Shown here piece by piece: positions 40,620 to 48,021 of a DNA stretch of 50,840 bases. The position numbers were made by a program, and so were the translations under genes. Source of the stretch: Janibacter massiliensis. GTDB lineage: Bacteria; Actinomycetota; Actinomycetes; Actinomycetales; Dermatophilaceae. How positions within the stretch are numbered: position 1 is the first letter of the stretch; each line of letters starts with the position of its first letter. The stretch is taken from NCBI RefSeq assembly GCF_900289115.1, contig NZ_LT985196.1, positions 1,596,826 to 1,647,665 of the forward strand, read 5' to 3'. The notes under the pieces were generated by a model. That model was given only the letters and a program-made list of their open reading frames with translations. It had not been told where the DNA came from and searched no databases.

Positions 40620-41096
40620 ATGAGCGACAACGCTGCCCCCGCCGTCGGCCAGGACGCCCCCGACTTCACGCTGAAGAACCAGAAGGGCGAGGAGGTCACG
40701 CTCTCCTCGTTCCGCGGCGAGAAGAACGTCGTCGTCGTCTTCTACCCGTTCGCCTTCTCCGGCATCTGCACCGGTGAGCTGTGCGAGATCCGCGACGACC
40801 TCGGCGCCTTCGAGTCCGACGACGTCCAGGTGCTCGCCGTCTCCTGCGACCCGATGTTCTCCCTGCGCGCCTTCGCCGACCAGGAGGGCTACTTCTTCCC
40901 CCTGCTGTCCGACTTCTGGCCGCACGGCGAGGTCGCCAAGGCCTACGGCGTCTTCAACGAGGACGCGGGCATGGCGATCCGCGGCACCTTCCTCGTCGAC
41001 CGCGACGGCAAGATCGCGTGGTCCCTCGTCAACGCCCCGGGTGAGCGCCGCGACTTCGCCGGGTACCGCGAGGCGCTCGAGGGCCTGTCCTCCTGA
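40620..41096 (+). CDS. ahpE: AhpE-type peroxiredoxin
   Basis: A 158-residue thiol peroxidase that reduces peroxides and peroxynitrite. The peroxidatic Cys50 is in YPFAFSGICTGEL, with a second Cys at 55. FPLLSDFWPHGEVAKAYGVFNE and GTFLVDRDGKI match Mycobacterium tuberculosis AhpE closely. No canonical C-terminal resolving cysteine is present, so it is a 1-Cys type, probably recycled by mycothiol or mycoredoxin. It follows DUF3052 by 19 bases as in related genomes. Confidence 0.96.
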   Translation: MSDNAAPAVGQDAPDFTLKNQKGEEVTLSSFRGEKNVVVVFYPFAFSGICTGELCEIRDDLGAFESDDVQVLAVSCDPMFSLRAFADQEGYFFPLLSDFWPHGEVAKAYGVFNEDAGMAIRGTFLVDRDGKIAWSLVNAPGERRDFAGYREALEGLSS

Positions 41097-41236
41097 GCGA
41101 GTGGGGGCCGGCCCGCCTGTGGTGGGCCCGGCACCGGCTCCTCGGGGCGAGCCAGTCGAGGCGGTACCGCCTCGCGCTGACCTACGAGCTCGCGCGGCGA
41201 CGCGCGTACGCGCGCGGGGTCGTCCTCGGGGAGCCG

Positions 41237-41695
41237 TTGCAGATGCTGCGCGACGGCCGGTTGGAGGTCGGGCGCGACGTCCTGCTCGAGCCGTGGGTGT
41301 GGCTCACCGGCGGTGAGTCCGGCCGGATCACGATCGGCCGAGGCACCTTCCTCAACCTCGGCGTCATGATCGCCGCGCTCGAGAAGGTGTCGATCGGGCA
41401 GGACTGCATGATCGCCAACCACTGCTTCGTCGGCGACAGCGATCACCGCTTCGACGACCCGACCCGGCCGTTCACGGCCCAAGGATTCGTCTCGAAAGGC
41501 CCGACGAGGATCGGCGACTCCTGCTGGCTCGGGGTCGGGGCCGTCGTGACGAGCGGGGTGAGCATCGGGGACCGCTGCGTCATCGGGGCGAACGCGGTCG
41601 TCACCCGCGACGTCCCCGCCGGAAGCATCGCCGTCGGGGCCCCCGCGCGGGTCGTCGGACGCACCGACGGCACGGTGGACCACCGGCCGACCTGA
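41237..41695 (+). CDS. Hexapeptide-repeat acyltransferase
   Basis: A left-handed beta-helix acetyl/acyltransferase: repeated [LIV]-G-x-x-x-x units from LEVGRDVLLE through IGRGTFLNLGVMI, IGQDCMIANHCFVGD, IGDSCWLGVGAVVTSGVSIGDRCVIGANAVVTRDVPAGSIAVGAPARVVG. The DH in GDSDHRFDDP is a typical catalytic His region. From TTG 41237 it is 152 residues; an ATG at 41243 has a GGGGAG site nine bases upstream. The frame stays open back to the ahpE stop with protein-like sequence, so the true start may be a CTG at 41093 (about 200 residues). The substrate is unknown; sugars or cell-wall precursors are usual. Confidence 0.85.
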   Translation: MQMLRDGRLEVGRDVLLEPWVWLTGGESGRITIGRGTFLNLGVMIAALEKVSIGQDCMIANHCFVGDSDHRFDDPTRPFTAQGFVSKGPTRIGDSCWLGVGAVVTSGVSIGDRCVIGANAVVTRDVPAGSIAVGAPARVVGRTDGTVDHRPT

Positions 41696-41725
41696 ACGGG
41701 GCGACCGCGGTCCGGCCGCGCCTGC

Positions 41726-41731
41726 CACAAT
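41726..41731 (+). promoter_or_regulatory. -10 box for tRNA-Val / nif3
   Basis: CACAAT lies 14 bases before the mature 5' end of tRNA-Val. It is the only promoter-like element between the acyltransferase stop and the tRNA, and must also serve the nif3-like gene downstream. Confidence 0.45.
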
Positions 41732-41745
41732 GGGCGCCCACCCTG

Positions 41746-41818
41746 GGGCCTGTAGCTCAGCTGGTAGAGCACCGCGTTTACACCGCGGGTGTCGTCGGTT
41801 CGACCCCGGCCGGGCCCA
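41746..41818 (+). tRNA. tRNA-Val (TAC)
   Basis: A 73-base cloverleaf. The acceptor GGGCCTG pairs with CGGGCCC and the discriminator is A41818. The anticodon stem CCGCG/CGCGG encloses loop TTTACAC with anticodon TAC, and the T loop is TTCGACC. No CCA is encoded. The start codon of the next gene begins two positions after the discriminator. Confidence 0.97.
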
Positions 41819-41819
41819 C

Positions 41820-42686
41820 ATGAGCCTCACCCTCGGTGACGTCGTCGCCGTCCTCGACAGGCACCACCCACCCGAGACCGCCCAGTCGTGGGACCGCGTC
41901 GGACTCGTCACCGGGGATCCCACCCACCCCGTCCGCCGGATCCACGCCGCGGTCGACCCGACCCTGGCCGTCGTCGACGAGGCCCGGCGGCTCCGGGCCG
42001 ACCTGCTCGTCACCCACCACCCCCTGCTGCTGCGCGGCGTCCACTCGGTGGCGACGACGAACGCCAAGGGGCGGACCGTGACCGACCTCATCTGCAGCGG
42101 GGTGGCGCTCTACGTCGCGCACACCAACGCCGACGTCGCCGACCCGGGGGTGAACACCGCGCTCGCCGACGCGCTCGGTCTGCAGCACGTCGAGCCGCTC
42201 GTCGTCGAGGAGGGCCAGCCGCTCGGACGGGTCGGGGAGCTGCCCGCGGGGGAGACCCTGGCGGCGTTCGCCGAGCGGCTCGACACCGTCCTGCCGTCCG
42301 CGCCGGGCGGGATCCGGGTCGCTGGCGACCCGGGCGCCGTGGTCCGTCGGGTCGCGGTCCTCGGCGGAGCGGGCGACTCGGCCTTCGACGCCGTCCGGGC
42401 GAGCGGGGCCGACGTCTACGTCACGGCAGACCTGCGGCACCACCCGGTCCTCGAGGCGCGGGAGGAGGCGGCAGGCGGACCGCCGTACCTCGTCGACGCC
42501 GGCCACTGGGCCACCGAGTCCCTCTGGCTGCGCACCGCGCTCGACCGGCTCGTCGCCGCCCTCGTCGCGGACGGGCATGACGCGGCTACCGTGGAGACCC
42601 ACGTCAGCGAGGTCCGGACCGACCCGTGGACGTTCACCGTCGGCGCCACCGGGCCCGGCGTGCCGACGACAGGAGAGCACCGATGA
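41820..42686 (+). CDS. Nif3-like dinuclear metal center hexameric protein
   Basis: A 288-residue Nif3/YbgI family protein, annotated in some species as GTP cyclohydrolase I type 2-like. The metal-binding HH pair is at 66-67 (THHPLLLRG). Typical WDRVGLVTGDP (24-34), AHTNAD and a late GHWATES His/Glu ligand region are present. The true substrate is unknown. ATG 41820 is one base after the tRNA-Val 3' end, so the message should be leaderless after tRNA processing. It is coupled to the zinc-ribbon gene by ATGA. Confidence 0.93.
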   Translation: MSLTLGDVVAVLDRHHPPETAQSWDRVGLVTGDPTHPVRRIHAAVDPTLAVVDEARRLRADLLVTHHPLLLRGVHSVATTNAKGRTVTDLICSGVALYVAHTNADVADPGVNTALADALGLQHVEPLVVEEGQPLGRVGELPAGETLAAFAERLDTVLPSAPGGIRVAGDPGAVVRRVAVLGGAGDSAFDAVRASGADVYVTADLRHHPVLEAREEAAGGPPYLVDAGHWATESLWLRTALDRLVAALVADGHDAATVETHVSEVRTDPWTFTVGATGPGVPTTGEHR

Positions 42687-43420
42687 AGGCCGACCCGTTC
42701 CACCAGGCCCGGCTGCTCGACCTCCAGCGCCTCGACACCCGGCTGGACCAGATCGCCCACGCCCGCACGCGACTGCCCGTCCTCGCCGACCTCGAGAAGG
42801 CGACCGCAGCTCATGCCTCGGCCCACGACGACCTCGTGCGCGCCCAGACGGCCCTCGGCGACCTCGAGCGCGAGCAGGCCCGGGCGGACGCCGACGTCCA
42901 GCTCGTCCGGGACCGCGCGGAGCGGGACCGCTCGCGCCTGGCCGCAGGGACGGGGACGGCCAAGGACCTCCAGGCCATCCAGCACGAGCTGGACAGCCTC
43001 GCCCGGCGCCAGTCCGAGCTCGAGGACGTCGAGATCGAGGTCATGGAGCGGGTCGAGGCGGCCCGGGATCGTGCCGACCGCCTGCGTGCCGTCGCCGACG
43101 AGCTCGCCGCGAAGGTCTCCGAGCTGACCCAGGTCCGCGACGCCGAGATCGCCCGGCTCGACGCCGAGCTCGAGGAGGTCGCCGCCCCCCGCGAGGAGCT
43201 CCGGGCCGGCATCGACGACGGGCTCGTGGGCCTGTACGAGTCGCTGCGGTCGAGGACGGGAGGGGTCGTCGCCGCCCCGCTCGAGGGCCGGTCGTGCGGC
43301 GGCTGCCGGATCCAGCTCAACCCCGTGGACCTGCGCCGCATCGCCGACGCCCCCTCGAACGAGGTGCTCCGCTGCGACGAGTGCGACCGGATCCTCGTCC
43401 GCGTGCCGGAGGGCGCGTGA
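42683..43420 (+). CDS. Coiled-coil protein with C4 zinc ribbon (CT398-like)
   Basis: A 245-residue protein. Residues about 10-175 form a long heptad-rich helical hairpin (many Leu, Glu, Arg; DLERE, RDRAERDR), followed by a C-terminal zinc ribbon with CGGC and CDEC (near 207-210 and 231-234). The family is thought to act in protein or RNA complexes and normally lies between the nif3 gene and the RNase H/phosphatase gene, as here. ATGA and GTGA overlaps couple it to both neighbours. Confidence 0.92.
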   Translation: MKADPFHQARLLDLQRLDTRLDQIAHARTRLPVLADLEKATAAHASAHDDLVRAQTALGDLEREQARADADVQLVRDRAERDRSRLAAGTGTAKDLQAIQHELDSLARRQSELEDVEIEVMERVEAARDRADRLRAVADELAAKVSELTQVRDAEIARLDAELEEVAAPREELRAGIDDGLVGLYESLRSRTGGVVAAPLEGRSCGGCRIQLNPVDLRRIADAPSNEVLRCDECDRILVRVPEGA

Positions 43421-44106
43421 TCCCGGGCGCGCCCCGTCTCGACCGCGACGAGGTCCCCGCGACGAGGCCGCACCGGGGCCGTCGCACCCGGGTCCTCCTC
43501 GTCCGGCACGGCGTGACGCCGTTCACCGAGCAGTCCCGGCTCGACGGCCGTGGGGGAGCGGACCCGTCGCTGTCGCCGACCGGCCGTGCCCAGGCGCTGC
43601 GGGCCGCGGAGATCGTGACGCAGCTCCTGCGGACCGGCGAGGGTCGTGGGACGGCCCCGGCTCGGCTCGTCACCTCGGACCTGGCCCGCGCACGCCAGAC
43701 GGGTGCGGTGCTCGCCGAGCACGTGGGCGTCGCCCCGGAGGTCGATCGGCGGTTCGACGAGCAGAGCTTCGGGGACTGGGACGGGGTGTCGATCGGGGAG
43801 ATCCTCGACGGGCCGGACGCGGCGGCCCTGGCGACGATGCGCGTCGACAGCGGGTACGCCCGCCCCGGCGGGGAGACCCACGCCGAGATGACGGCGCGCG
43901 TCCTCGAGGCGTACACCGAGGCCGTGGCACCGGGTGGGACCGTCGTCGTCGTGTGCCACCGGAAGCCGATCATGGCGATGCTCGGTCATGTTCTCGGTCT
44001 GCCGCTCGAGGCGCAGTGGCGGCTGGCCGCGGACCCCGGGTCCGTCAACGGCATCGACGCATGGAGCGACGGGACGTCGGTGGTCGCCTTCACGAACCGG
44101 ACCTGA
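43417..44106 (+). CDS. Histidine phosphatase family protein (phosphatase part only)
   Basis: A 229-residue phosphoglycerate mutase-like phosphatase. The catalytic motif LVRHG is at 28-32 (His31), then TSDLARARQTG, an acid/base Glu in RFDEQSFGDWDG, and the second His in VVCHRKPI near 188. In mycobacteria and streptomycetes the gene in this place encodes an RNase HI domain fused to this phosphatase (Rv2228c type). Here only about 25 residues precede the phosphatase, so the RNase HI half is absent. GTG 43417 overlaps the upstream stop. Confidence 0.9.
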   Translation: MIPGAPRLDRDEVPATRPHRGRRTRVLLVRHGVTPFTEQSRLDGRGGADPSLSPTGRAQALRAAEIVTQLLRTGEGRGTAPARLVTSDLARARQTGAVLAEHVGVAPEVDRRFDEQSFGDWDGVSIGEILDGPDAAALATMRVDSGYARPGGETHAEMTARVLEAYTEAVAPGGTVVVVCHRKPIMAMLGHVLGLPLEAQWRLAADPGSVNGIDAWSDGTSVVAFTNRT

Positions 44107-44107
44107 C

Positions 44108-44641
44108 GTGCCGGACTGGGTGCTCCACTGGGGTCTGCTCGGTCTCGTCGTGTACGGCGTGATCTCCGCGTACGTCCCGGTGTTCAACGCCGAGGGCGTC
44201 GCCATCGTCCTGGGCCTCACCACCCCCGCGTGGGTCGGGCTCGAGCGTGCGTTCACCACGCCGAGCTGGGTGATGGGGGTGGCCGCGCTGACGACCGGGA
44301 TCGTCGCCGGGAAGGGGTCGCAGTTCGTCGCCGTGCGGCACGGGGCGCGCTGGGCCTCCGGCTGGCGCAAGGACCGTCCGCAGCGGCAGCGCAGGGAGCC
44401 GGGCCGGGTGCGGGCCTGGGCGACCCGCTGGACGGAACGCTCCCTCGCCGTCCTCGACCACCCCGCCCGGGGATCGGGCGTCATCCTCATCAGCTCGGCT
44501 GTCGGCTTCCCGCCCGCGGCCGTCGTCGCGGTCGCGGCCGCCACCAGGCGGGTCCCGCTTGCCGGCTTCCTCGGGTGGAGCTGGCTCGGGTACGCGATCC
44601 GGCTCGGGGCGTCGGCCGCCCTCGTCGCGATGGCGCGCTGA
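44108..44641 (+). CDS. Small membrane protein, VTT/DedA-like
   Basis: A 177-residue protein with about four hydrophobic segments (near 7-28, 52-72, 120-140, 150-175). An arrangement of a half-hairpin, an Arg-rich cytoplasmic loop (KDRPQRQRREPGR) and a final Gly-rich pair (GFPPAAVVAVAAATRRVPLAGFLG) recalls the VTT/SNARE-associated fold. It starts with GTG one base after the phosphatase stop, so it is probably the last gene of the tRNA-Val/nif3 transcript. Role unknown; lipid scramblase-like functions are known for DedA relatives. Confidence 0.7.
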   Translation: MPDWVLHWGLLGLVVYGVISAYVPVFNAEGVAIVLGLTTPAWVGLERAFTTPSWVMGVAALTTGIVAGKGSQFVAVRHGARWASGWRKDRPQRQRREPGRVRAWATRWTERSLAVLDHPARGSGVILISSAVGFPPAAVVAVAAATRRVPLAGFLGWSWLGYAIRLGASAALVAMAR

Positions 44642-44714
44642 CGCCCGTTCGACACCTGTAGTTCACCGCCCGGACCGTCCCGTGTGGGTCCATGGGGCGG
44701 TACGCGAACGTGCG

Positions 44715-46067
44715 ATGACGGGACCACCCATGTGCGACGACCACACCCATGACCACGACCACCGCACCCACCCCGCGCCCACGCCGGGCCTGCGCGCCGA
44801 GCTGACCCGGCGCGGCATCCTCAGCGCCGCCGGTTCGGGCCTGCTCATGGCCTCGCTCGGCGGGCCCGCCCTGGGAGCGGTGAGCACGGGAGCGACGCTC
44901 GCAACCGGCGCGTCCCGGACCTCGCGGCTGACCCGCGGCACGACCCTGCTGCACGCAGACCTGCACAACCACTCGCTGATTTCCGACGGCGACGGCGATC
45001 CCGCCGCCGCCTTCGGCTCGATGCGCGCGGCCGGCCTCGACGTGGCCGCCCTCACCGACCACTCGACGATCTCCGGCAACGACCTGGCCGACGCGATCGC
45101 GGCCGGGCTGCCGCCGGAGGTGGCGAAGGTCGGCGGACTCACCCCGACCGCCTGGCGTCGCACGAAGGCGCTCGCCGACGCCGCGGACGAGGCGGGCGCG
45201 TTCACGGCGCTGCGCGGTTTCGAGTGGTCCAGCCCCCTGCTCGGGCACGTCAACGTGTGGTTCACCGAGGACTACGTCGACCTGCTCGAGGCGCCGACGA
45301 TGCTCACCCTGTGGGGGTGGCTCCAGCGCTCCCCGTCGTCGTGGCTGGGCGGCGGAGGGGACGGGATCGCCGGCTTCAACCACCCCGGTCGCGAGCCGCT
45401 GCGGTTCGCCGAGTTCATCATGGACCGCCGCGTGCGCGAGCAGGTCGTGTCGATGGAGATCTTCAACCGGGGCCGAGACTTCCTCTTCCACAACTGGTCC
45501 AAGGGCGCGTCGTCGCCGCTCGTCGCCTGCCTCAACAAGGGCTGGCGGACCGGTCTGCTCGGGGTCACCGACGAGCACGGCACGGACTGGGGCTTCCCCG
45601 AGGGCAAGGGCCGGACGGGCCTGTGGGTCACCCGTCACGACCGCGCGGGTGTCCGGGAGGCGATGCAGGCCCGTCGGTTCTTCGCGACCCGCACCTCGGG
45701 CCTGCGGCTCGATGCGACCGCGACCCTCGACGGCAGCACCGCCCGCATGGGCGGGGGTCTGCTCGGGCGTGGGGGCGACGTCCGGATCGACCTCGATCTC
45801 GAGCGGGACGCCGAGTGGCGCGACAAGACGCTGCACGCCCAGGTGCTCCGCCCGGGCCCGCGTGTGCCCGAGGTCGTCCACGTCGAGCCGTTCCGTCCGG
45901 GCCGGCGGGTGTCCTTCACCGTCCCCATGGACGTCGAGGACGGTCGATGGTTCGTCGTGCGGGTGAGCGACCCGACGGGGGTCAACGCCTCGCCCGGCCC
46001 CGCCGGCCACCCGTGCAACGACCTCGGGGTCGCCTACACGAGCCCGTGGTGGATCACGCCCGTCTGA
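44715..46067 (+). CDS. Exported PHP-domain metal-dependent phosphoesterase
   Basis: A 450-residue protein. A twin-arginine signal lies at about 28-55 (LTRRGILSAAG, cleavage near ALGA). It is preceded by a cytoplasmic His/Asp-rich start (CDDHTHDHDHRTH). The mature PHP domain has the metal motifs HADLHNH (80-86) and LTDHS (113-117), later NHPG and an HG in TDEHGTDW, then a strand-rich C-terminal domain (from about 330). PHP proteins hydrolyse phosphate esters using two or three metals. Tat export suits a cofactor loaded before secretion. An alternative ATG is at 44730. The 73 bases upstream hold no clear promoter. Confidence 0.85.
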   Translation: MTGPPMCDDHTHDHDHRTHPAPTPGLRAELTRRGILSAAGSGLLMASLGGPALGAVSTGATLATGASRTSRLTRGTTLLHADLHNHSLISDGDGDPAAAFGSMRAAGLDVAALTDHSTISGNDLADAIAAGLPPEVAKVGGLTPTAWRRTKALADAADEAGAFTALRGFEWSSPLLGHVNVWFTEDYVDLLEAPTMLTLWGWLQRSPSSWLGGGGDGIAGFNHPGREPLRFAEFIMDRRVREQVVSMEIFNRGRDFLFHNWSKGASSPLVACLNKGWRTGLLGVTDEHGTDWGFPEGKGRTGLWVTRHDRAGVREAMQARRFFATRTSGLRLDATATLDGSTARMGGGLLGRGGDVRIDLDLERDAEWRDKTLHAQVLRPGPRVPEVVHVEPFRPGRRVSFTVPMDVEDGRWFVVRVSDPTGVNASPGPAGHPCNDLGVAYTSPWWITPV

Positions 46068-46086
46068 GCGACGAGGCCGTGAGCGC

Positions 46087-46124
46087 CCCGCCCCCGCCGC
46101 CCGCACCGGGCCGGCGGGGGCGGG
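46087..46124 (+). terminator. Terminator between PHP and RNB genes
   Basis: CCCGCCCCCGCCG (46087-46099) and its exact complement (46112-46124) form 13 GC pairs with a 12-base loop, 20 bases after the PHP gene stop. Confidence 0.8.
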
Positions 46125-46145
46125 CCGTTGTGGGAGGGTGACGGC

Positions 46146-47591
46146 ATGTCCCGTGCGACCCCGCTGCGCTCCACCCCCGAGACGATCGAGGCGGCCGCCC
46201 AGGTCGGGCTGCCGGCCATCTTCGACGCGATCCGGCGACGGTTCGAGGTCCCCGAGGCCTTCCCGCCGGAGGTGCTCGCAGCGGCCGAGCGGGTCGCCGC
46301 CGACCCGCTGGACCTGCCGACCGACGACCTGACCGACGTCCCGTTCCTCACCATCGACCCCCCGGGCTCGATGGACCTGGACCAAGCGATGCACCTCGAG
46401 CGCGACGGCGACGGCTACCGCGTGCGCTACGCGATCGCGCACCTCCCGTCGTTCGTCGAGCCCGGCGGCCCGATCGACCTCGAGGCCCGCCGACGCGGGC
46501 AGACCGTCTACGCCCCGGACATCCGCACCCCGCTGCACCCGCCGGTCTTCAGCGAGGGCCGCGCCAGCCTGCTGCCCGGGCAGATCACCCCGGCGTACGT
46601 CTGGGACCTGCGGCTGGACGGCAACGGCGAGGGGGTGGCGACGTCCGTCCGCCGCAGCCTGATCCGCAGCGTCGACCGCCTCGACTACGCCGGGGTCCAG
46701 GCGAGCCTCGACGCGGGCGCCGCCGACGAGCGCCTGCAGCTGCTCGCCGAGGTCGGGCCCCTGCGGCTGGCGCTGGAGCGGGCGCGCGGGGGCGCGGCGC
46801 TGCCGATGCCCGAGCAGGAGATCGAGCGGACCGACGAGGGCTTCGAGCTTCGCTTCCGTCCCCAGCTGCCGGTCGAGGACTGGAACGCCCAGATCTCCCT
46901 CATGACCGGGATGGCCGCGGCCGAGCTGATGATCGAGGCGCGCATCGGCATCCTGCGGACGATGCCGCCCCCGACGGACGAAGCGGTCGCCCGGGTGCGG
47001 CGGCAGGCCCGAGCGCTGGGGGTGGAGTGGCCCGAGACGAGCGGCCACGGCGAGTTCCTCCAGACCCTCGACCGCCGCGACCCCCGCCACCTGGCGGTCA
47101 TCGACGCCGCGGCGGTCCTCTTCCGCGGAGCGGGGTACACGGCCCTCGACGGCGAGGTCCCGGCTGAACGGGAGCACGCGGGGGTCGCCGCGCCGTACGC
47201 GCACGTCACGGCCCCGCTGCGGCGGCTCGTCGACCGCTTCGGCCTCGTCGTCGCCGAGGCCGTCTCGAACGGCCGCGAGGTGCCGGGCTGGGCCCGGGAG
47301 GCGCTGCCGACGCTGCCGGAGATCATGGCGGCGTCCGACAAGCGGGCCAAGGGGGTCCAACGGGCCTGCACCGACGCGGTCGAGGCCGCGGTCCTGGCGC
47401 ACCGGGTCGGGCAGACCTTCGAGGCCAGCGTCGTCGACCGGTCGGAGAAGGGCCCCAGCGCGGTCGTCCAGATTCTCGACCCGGCCGTCGTCGCCACCGC
47501 CGAGGGCGACGCGCGTCCCGGCGAGCACGTCACGGTCCGCCTCGCGTCCGTCGACCCGGCGAACGGCCGGATCGAGCTCGTCATCGTCTGA
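46146..47591 (+). CDS. RNB domain-containing 3'-5' exoribonuclease
   Basis: A 481-residue protein consisting mainly of an RNase II catalytic domain. The metal site is at 66-81 (FLTIDPPGSMDLDQAM) with D71, D77 and D79. The fourth acidic position of RNase II (DFDDA) is Gln80 here, which I believe is usual in this actinobacterial subfamily. APYAHVTAPLRRLVDRF is the conserved Arg-rich substrate region near 353-369. The N-terminal cold-shock domains and the S1 domain of RNase II/R are absent apart from a short C-terminal strand-rich end. ATG 46146 has a GGGAGG site. Confidence 0.93.
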   Translation: MSRATPLRSTPETIEAAAQVGLPAIFDAIRRRFEVPEAFPPEVLAAAERVAADPLDLPTDDLTDVPFLTIDPPGSMDLDQAMHLERDGDGYRVRYAIAHLPSFVEPGGPIDLEARRRGQTVYAPDIRTPLHPPVFSEGRASLLPGQITPAYVWDLRLDGNGEGVATSVRRSLIRSVDRLDYAGVQASLDAGAADERLQLLAEVGPLRLALERARGGAALPMPEQEIERTDEGFELRFRPQLPVEDWNAQISLMTGMAAAELMIEARIGILRTMPPPTDEAVARVRRQARALGVEWPETSGHGEFLQTLDRRDPRHLAVIDAAAVLFRGAGYTALDGEVPAEREHAGVAAPYAHVTAPLRRLVDRFGLVVAEAVSNGREVPGWAREALPTLPEIMAASDKRAKGVQRACTDAVEAAVLAHRVGQTFEASVVDRSEKGPSAVVQILDPAVVATAEGDARPGEHVTVRLASVDPANGRIELVIV

Positions 47592-47618
47592 GCGCACCGC
47601 GCGGGTGCACCGGGCCCG

Positions 47619-47624
47619 TACACT
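47619..47624 (+). promoter_or_regulatory. -10 box for rnpB
   Basis: TACACT ends eight bases before the first paired base of RNase P RNA, the right distance for transcription to start at the mature 5' end. Confidence 0.65.
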
Positions 47625-47632
47625 TCGGCGGA

Positions 47633-48021
47633 GGATGAGTCGGCCGGACGGTCGCGTCGGGGTCCGCCCCGCCGAGGAAAGTCCGGGCTCCGAAGGGCAG
47701 GGTGGTGGCCAACAGCCACCCGGGGTGACCCGCGGGACAGTGCCACAGAGAACAGACCGCCGACGGACCACCGGGTGACCGGCAGGCGTCGGCAAGGGTG
47801 AAACGGTGGTGCAAGAGACCACCAGCGGCCTGGGTGACCAGGTCGGCTCGGCAAACCCCACCCGGAGCAAGCTCAGACAGTGTGCGTCCGAGGGCGGCCC
47901 GCCCGAGCACACGGGTAGAGCGCTGGAGGCAGTCGGCAACGGCTGCCCGAGATGGATGGCCGTCACCGCGACGTCGGCAACGACCCGCGGGACAGAACCC
48001 GGCTTACAGGCCGACTCATCC
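47633..48021 (+). ncRNA. rnpB: RNase P RNA, bacterial class A
   Basis: A 389-base RNA. The two ends form a perfect 13-pair P1 stem (47633-47645 with 48009-48021). The universally conserved elements appear in order: GAGGAAAGTCCGGGCTC (CR-I, near 47679), ACAGTGCCACAGAGAACAGA (near 47739), GGTGAAACGGTGGTGCAAGAG, CGGCAAACCCC, and CCGGCTTACAGGCCGACTC-type CR-V at the end. It is the catalytic part of RNase P, which matures tRNA 5' ends. It is convergent with, and overlaps by six bases, the minus-strand permease gene. Confidence 0.97.

Noticed and set aside
44655-44710. Possible Pho box (GTTCACC) upstream of the PHP phosphoesterase
   Set aside because: Only one good seven-base unit is present. The expected direct repeat 11 bases on does not match.
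46356-46400. RNB nuclease as catalytically dead because the fourth acidic residue is Gln80
   Set aside because: The other three metal-site Asp residues (71, 77, 79) and the Arg-rich substrate motif are intact, and I recall the DLDQA form as normal for this subfamily.
44490-47966. A minus-strand open frame of about 1150 codons across the PHP gene, the RNB gene and part of rnpB
   Set aside because: It is a shadow of two clear plus-strand genes and a structural RNA.
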